DNA of 64,000 nt from the NCBI GenBank assembly GCA_018882795.1, contig VERJ01000003.1, positions 1 through 64,000 of the forward strand, read 5' to 3'. This stretch comes from Burkholderiaceae bacterium (lineage in GTDB: Bacteria; Pseudomonadota; Gammaproteobacteria; Burkholderiales; Burkholderiaceae_A). The translations under genes and the position numbers were made by a program. Below the pieces are notes generated by a model. The model made no database searches. It worked only from the letters and a program-made list of their open reading frames with translations, and had not been told where the DNA came from. Positions 60,321 to 64,000 of the stretch are shown here, in pieces (the stretch's first letter is position 1; each line of letters starts with the position of its first letter).

Positions 60321-61208
60321 TCACTTCTTTGCAAACAGTGCGTCGAGTTTGTTTTCGTAGTCCCAGTAGCCGATGGAGTCATAGAGTTCCTGGCGGGTCT
60401 GCATCAGATCGACGACGTTTTTCTGTGTGCCGTCGCGCCGTACGGCTTCATAGATTGTGGTGGCGGCCTTATTCATGGCCCGGAAGGCCGACAGCGGGTA
60501 CAGCACCATGGCGACATCCACGCTGCGCAGCTCCTCCACGGTGAAGAGGGGGGTGGAGCCAAACTCGGTGATGTTGGCCAGTACGGGCACTTTTACGGCT
60601 TTGGCGAACTCCTTGTACATCGAGAGTTCGGTCATGGCCTCGGGGAAGATGGCATCCGCACCGGCCTCCACACAGGCGCAGGCCCGATCAATGGCCGACT
60701 GCAGTCCCTCTACCGCCAAGGCATCGGTGCGGGCCATGATGACGAAGTCACGGTCGGTGCGTGCATCTACGGCCGCCTTGACCCGATCGACCATTTCATC
60801 GGTGGTGACAATGGCCTTACCGGGCCTGTGGCCGCAACGCTTGGCCCCGACCTGATCTTCAATATGCATGGCGGCCGCACCAAACTTGATCATGGATTTG
60901 GTGGTGCGGGCGATATTGAATGCCGAGGATCCAAAACCAGTATCCACATCGACCAGCAATGGTGTGTCGCAGATGTCGGTGATGCGCCGGACGTCGGTGA
61001 GCACATCATCTAAGCCGGAAATACCCAGGTCGGGCAGGCCGAGTGATCCGGCCGCAACGCCCCCACCGGATAAATAAATTGCCTTGAAGCCGGCGCGCTT
61101 GGCGAGCAAGGCATGGTTTGCATTGATCGCGCCAATGATTTGTAGTGGTTTTTCCTGGGCCAGCGCGTCGCGAAAGCGACGGCCGGCGGTCGCGCCTGGC
61201 TGCGTCAT
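60321..61208 (-). CDS. prpB: methylisocitrate lyase
   Basis: [63 protein letters not shown]; 295 aa. Confidence 0.97.
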   Translation of the reverse strand: MTQPGATAGRRFRDALAQEKPLQIIGAINANHALLAKRAGFKAIYLSGGGVAAGSLGLPDLGISGLDDVLTDVRRITDICDTPLLVDVDTGFGSSAFNIARTTKSMIKFGAAAMHIEDQVGAKRCGHRPGKAIVTTDEMVDRVKAAVDARTDRDFVIMARTDALAVEGLQSAIDRACACVEAGADAIFPEAMTELSMYKEFAKAVKVPVLANITEFGSTPLFTVEELRSVDVAMVLYPLSAFRAMNKAATTIYEAVRRDGTQKNVVDLMQTRQELYDSIGYWDYENKLDALFAKK

Positions 61209-61342
61209 TGCGTTTCTCCCTGATTGGTGCCGCTTGTTATTGAACAGAAAGATACGCCTTTTGGCCGATGCCTGAGAATGCGTGATTTTGGACTAAGCCT
61301 TCGTTATTTGCGAAGGCTCTGGGCCTGGGGTAGAGTCCGTCC

Positions 61343-61915
61343 ATGCTCGAGGCCTTCACCACATCGACCCTGGCGGTCGCAATCGGCGAGATCGGCGATA
61401 AGACCCAGCTGCTGACCCTGATTCTTGCGGCCCGCTTCCCTCGGGCCCTGCCCATCATCACTGGCATTGTGGTGGCCACTCTGGCCAATCATGCCTTCGC
61501 CGTGGCGCTGGGCATATGGGGCTCAGGCTGGCTCACGCCCGGGATCCTGCGCTGGGTTTTGGGACTGTCCTTTCTTGCTTTGGCGATCTGGGCGCTTTTC
61601 CCCGATCGCTTGGATGAGAACGAGGTGAAACTCTGGGAGACGGCCTTTGTTGCCACCGTGGTGGCCTTTTTCATCGCCGAGATGGGCGATAAGACCCAGG
61701 TGGCCACTGCGTTATTGGCCGCCAAATACTCAACAGCGCCAGTGCAGGTGATTGCGGGCAGCACCCTGGGCATGGTGCTGGCGAATGCGCCCGCCATCTG
61801 GTTGGGGGAACACCTGCTGACCCGTGTGCCATTGCGCGTGATTCGACTCACAGCAGCCGGCATCTTTGGGCTGCTGGGCCTGGGCATGCTGATCTTTGGC
61901 GTTCCGGATTTCTGA
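61343..61915 (+). CDS. TMEM165/GDT1 family protein (UPF0016; putative Mn/Ca exporter)
   Basis: Two EIGDKTQ signatures: AIGEIGDKTQLLTLILAARF and AEMGDKTQVATALLAAKY; six TM segments. Confidence 0.95.
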   Translation: MLEAFTTSTLAVAIGEIGDKTQLLTLILAARFPRALPIITGIVVATLANHAFAVALGIWGSGWLTPGILRWVLGLSFLALAIWALFPDRLDENEVKLWETAFVATVVAFFIAEMGDKTQVATALLAAKYSTAPVQVIAGSTLGMVLANAPAIWLGEHLLTRVPLRVIRLTAAGIFGLLGLGMLIFGVPDF

Positions 61916-61928
61916 TTGGGATCACGGC

Positions 61929-62360
61929 ATGTTCAACCCCAGCAAGGAAGATGTGCGGCGGTTTTTCTGTGAGGCCTGGGCGAAGCGCCAGGGCCAGCTG
62001 CCCCTGACGCCGTTGGAGACGATCGCTGTCGACTGGATTGAGGAGCATCCGGAGTACCACAATGATCTCGCGGATTTGGAGCAAGCGCTGGTGCGTGACT
62101 ATCCGCCCGAGCAGGGCAGAAGCAATCCATTTCTGCACCTCGCCATGCATCTCTCTATCGAAGAGCAGCTCTCAATCGATCAGCCTGTCGGCATTCGTGC
62201 GGCCTTTGAGCGGCTCGCGCAGCGCTTGGATAGCCGTCACGATGCTATGCACGATGTGATGGAGTGCCTGGGCGAGGCGCTCTGGCGTGCCCAGCGCAAT
62301 GGTGCGGCCATCGATGGTCAATCCTATGTCGAGGCGGTGCTGCGCCGGGCGGGGAAATGA
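61929..62360 (+). CDS. DUF1841 family protein
   Basis: MFNPSKEDVRRFFCEAWAKRQ...HLAMHLSIEEQLSIDQPVGIR...HDAMHDVMECLGEALWRAQRNG. Confidence 0.88.
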   Translation: MFNPSKEDVRRFFCEAWAKRQGQLPLTPLETIAVDWIEEHPEYHNDLADLEQALVRDYPPEQGRSNPFLHLAMHLSIEEQLSIDQPVGIRAAFERLAQRLDSRHDAMHDVMECLGEALWRAQRNGAAIDGQSYVEAVLRRAGK

Positions 62361-63286
62361 CCAATCCGCAGCGTGTCGATTTCGTCACACTCAAGCTGCT
62401 CTTGGCGGTGTCATCCACCGGTTCTATTACCAAGGCTGCCGAGGGCCTACATCTCGCGCTCGGTGCGGCCAGCACCCGCATTCGTGATCTGGAGGAACGG
62501 ATGGGTGTGCAGCTGCTGGTGCGTCATGCCCGCGGCGTGCGCTTTACCGAGGCGGGCAATGCCGTGCTTCACCATGCAAGATCCATTGAACGTGAATTGG
62601 CGCAGATGGAATTTGAAGTCGGTGATTTTGCCGCCGGTATCACGGGCCATGTCCGCGTGGTGGCCAATGCCAGCTCTATTGCCACGGTATTGCCGAGTGA
62701 TTTGACTGAGTTTTTGAAGACTCATCCTCGGGTCCGCATTGATCTGGCCGAACATACCAGTCGCGAAATCCAGACGCTCGTGGCCAATGGTGATGCCGAG
62801 ATTGGTGTCTTCGCGGGCACATTAAGACAGGATGGATTGCGGGTGATGCCTTATCACCAGGACACACTGGTGGCGATGGTGCCAAATCAGGGCGCCTGGA
62901 AAAAAGAGCGATCCGCATCCATCTCGAAGCTATTGAATGAAGACCTGATCCTCCTACAGGAGGGAGGCTCGATTCAGGAGTGGCTGGCGAGTGCCGCCCG
63001 GCGCGAGGGCATCAGTCCCCGAATTCGTGTGCAGGTGAAGGGCTTTGATGCGATCTCGCAGCTGGTGGCGGCAGGCCTTGGCATCACGGTGCTGCCGGAG
63101 ATTGTGGCGCGCCGCTTCAGCAGGCTACTGGGGCTAAGGATTCTCAGAATCACAGGGGTCGATACGGCCCGTGCACTCTCCGTTTGTCATGGGGACCCGC
63201 AGCGCATGTCACCTGCTGCGTTGGACTTGTTGAATTTTTTCAATCAGGTGGCAGCGTCTTCGGACGGAACTCGCAAAGGTCATTGA
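62357..63286 (+). CDS. LysR family transcriptional regulator
   Basis: N-terminal HTH FVTLKLLLAVSSTGSITKAAEGLHLALGAASTRIRDLEERMGVQLLVR; ATG 62357 overlaps the DUF1841 stop (ATGA). Confidence 0.95.
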   Translation: MTNPQRVDFVTLKLLLAVSSTGSITKAAEGLHLALGAASTRIRDLEERMGVQLLVRHARGVRFTEAGNAVLHHARSIERELAQMEFEVGDFAAGITGHVRVVANASSIATVLPSDLTEFLKTHPRVRIDLAEHTSREIQTLVANGDAEIGVFAGTLRQDGLRVMPYHQDTLVAMVPNQGAWKKERSASISKLLNEDLILLQEGGSIQEWLASAARREGISPRIRVQVKGFDAISQLVAAGLGITVLPEIVARRFSRLLGLRILRITGVDTARALSVCHGDPQRMSPAALDLLNFFNQVAASSDGTRKGH

Positions 63287-63881
63287 TCGGGCAGCGCCAG
63301 CATTCGGGCCTGCGGGCCTTACAGATGTAGCGGCCATGCAAAATCAACCAGTGATGGGCATTACGCCGGAATTCTGCTGGTACCAGGCGTTCCAATCGTG
63401 CCTCAACTTCTTGAACGTTTTTACCGGGGGCGATTCTCGTGCGGTTCGAAACACGAAAGATATGGGTATCGACCGCGATGGTCTCCCAGCCAAAGGCGGT
63501 ATTGAGCACCACATTCGCGGTCTTTCGGCCGACACCGGGCAATGCCTCCAGGGCCTCACGGCTCTCGGGCACTTCGCCGCAGTGATCACGCAGCAGGATC
63601 TCGCAGGTCTGAATCAGGTGCTTTGCTTTGGTCTTGTAGAGCCCGATGGTGCGAATGAAGGGCTCGAGGCCTGCGGTGCCAAGATCGAAGATGGCCTGCG
63701 GTGTATTGGCCTTGGGGAAAAGTTTTCTTGTGGCGGCGTTCACCGAGACATCTGTGGCCTGCGCGGAGAGCAGCACTGCGGCCAATAGTTCAAAGGGTGT
63801 GTTGTATTCCAGCTCCGTGGTGGGTTCTGGATTCAGTGATTGCAGCCGCTTAAAGATTCCGGTGCGCTTTTCGGCATTCAT
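63240..63881 (-). CDS. nth: endonuclease III
   Basis: TPFELLAAVLLSAQATDVSVNAATRKLF; LPGVGRKTANVVLNTAFG; FeS cluster CKARRPECWRCPINDLCEF. Confidence 0.97.
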   Translation of the reverse strand: MNAEKRTGIFKRLQSLNPEPTTELEYNTPFELLAAVLLSAQATDVSVNAATRKLFPKANTPQAIFDLGTAGLEPFIRTIGLYKTKAKHLIQTCEILLRDHCGEVPESREALEALPGVGRKTANVVLNTAFGWETIAVDTHIFRVSNRTRIAPGKNVQEVEARLERLVPAEFRRNAHHWLILHGRYICKARRPECWRCPINDLCEFRPKTLPPD

Positions 63882-64000
63882 TCACGGCCCTTCTCATCAC
63901 GCTGAGCAAGGCGCGCTTGTGCGCGATCCTTCGCTTTCGCGAGAATCCGTGCGAGATGTTCGGCTTTTGGGCCCGCCTGCGCATCGGCCTGAATCCGTTG
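63878..64000 (-). CDS. rnfB: C-terminal end of probable RnfB electron-transport subunit (5' end outside window)
   Basis: My translation of the minus strand: QRIQADAQAGPKAEHLARILAKAKDRAQARLAQRDEKGRE*, ATGA-overlapping nth; rnfB-nth adjacency is common in Proteobacteria. Confidence 0.55.
   Translation of the reverse strand, partial: QRIQADAQAGPKAEHLARILAKAKDRAQARLAQRDEKGRE

Noticed and set aside
1-64000. CRISPR, toxin-antitoxin, restriction or other defence locus, prophage, tRNA or rRNA
   Set aside because: Nothing with the required repeats, motifs or gene content was seen; the only zeta-toxin-like P-loop domain (34616-36148) is in a housekeeping-like fusion with no antitoxin partner.

Overview
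This 64-kb window is a gene-dense, GC-rich chromosomal segment, most likely from a betaproteobacterium (Burkholderiales-like; inferred from gene content and order). I found no rRNA, tRNA, CRISPR array, prophage, intact transposase or recognisable defence locus. Main contents in order: CusA/CzcA RND pump (5'-truncated) with a PII-like gene; PPK2; MBL-fold hydrolase; fpr; a tightly packed beta-oxidation operon (fadE-fadI-fadJ-type-fadN-type-fadA-fadD); gdhA; CDF transporter; cytochrome c; ilvD; lgt; MatB-like ligase; ScsB/DsbD-like protein; dapB; bamE/fur; recN; nadK; hrcA; hemH; grpE-dnaK-dnaJ; a methylthioadenosine-salvage cluster (mtnP-class II aldolase-apt-mtnA); zapA; tctCBA next to a divergent catabolic cassette; a complete methylcitrate operon (prpB-prpC-acnD-prpF-prpE); TMEM165/GDT1; LysR; nth; rnfB 3' end. 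The observations most worth a second look are: (i) a dispersed near-palindromic 11-mer (GTGYCWGRCAC) found as 9 units at 4 gene boundaries, twice directly against a start codon; (ii) an mtnP-aldolase-apt-mtnA cluster that looks like a DHAP shunt rather than the classical methionine salvage pathway; (iii) adjacent multifunctional beta-oxidation proteins with opposite domain order; (iv) two good sigma32-like promoters at grpE and dnaK; (v) a PII-like protein in a metal-efflux operon. Most of the window is ordinary core metabolism. No database or folding program was run.
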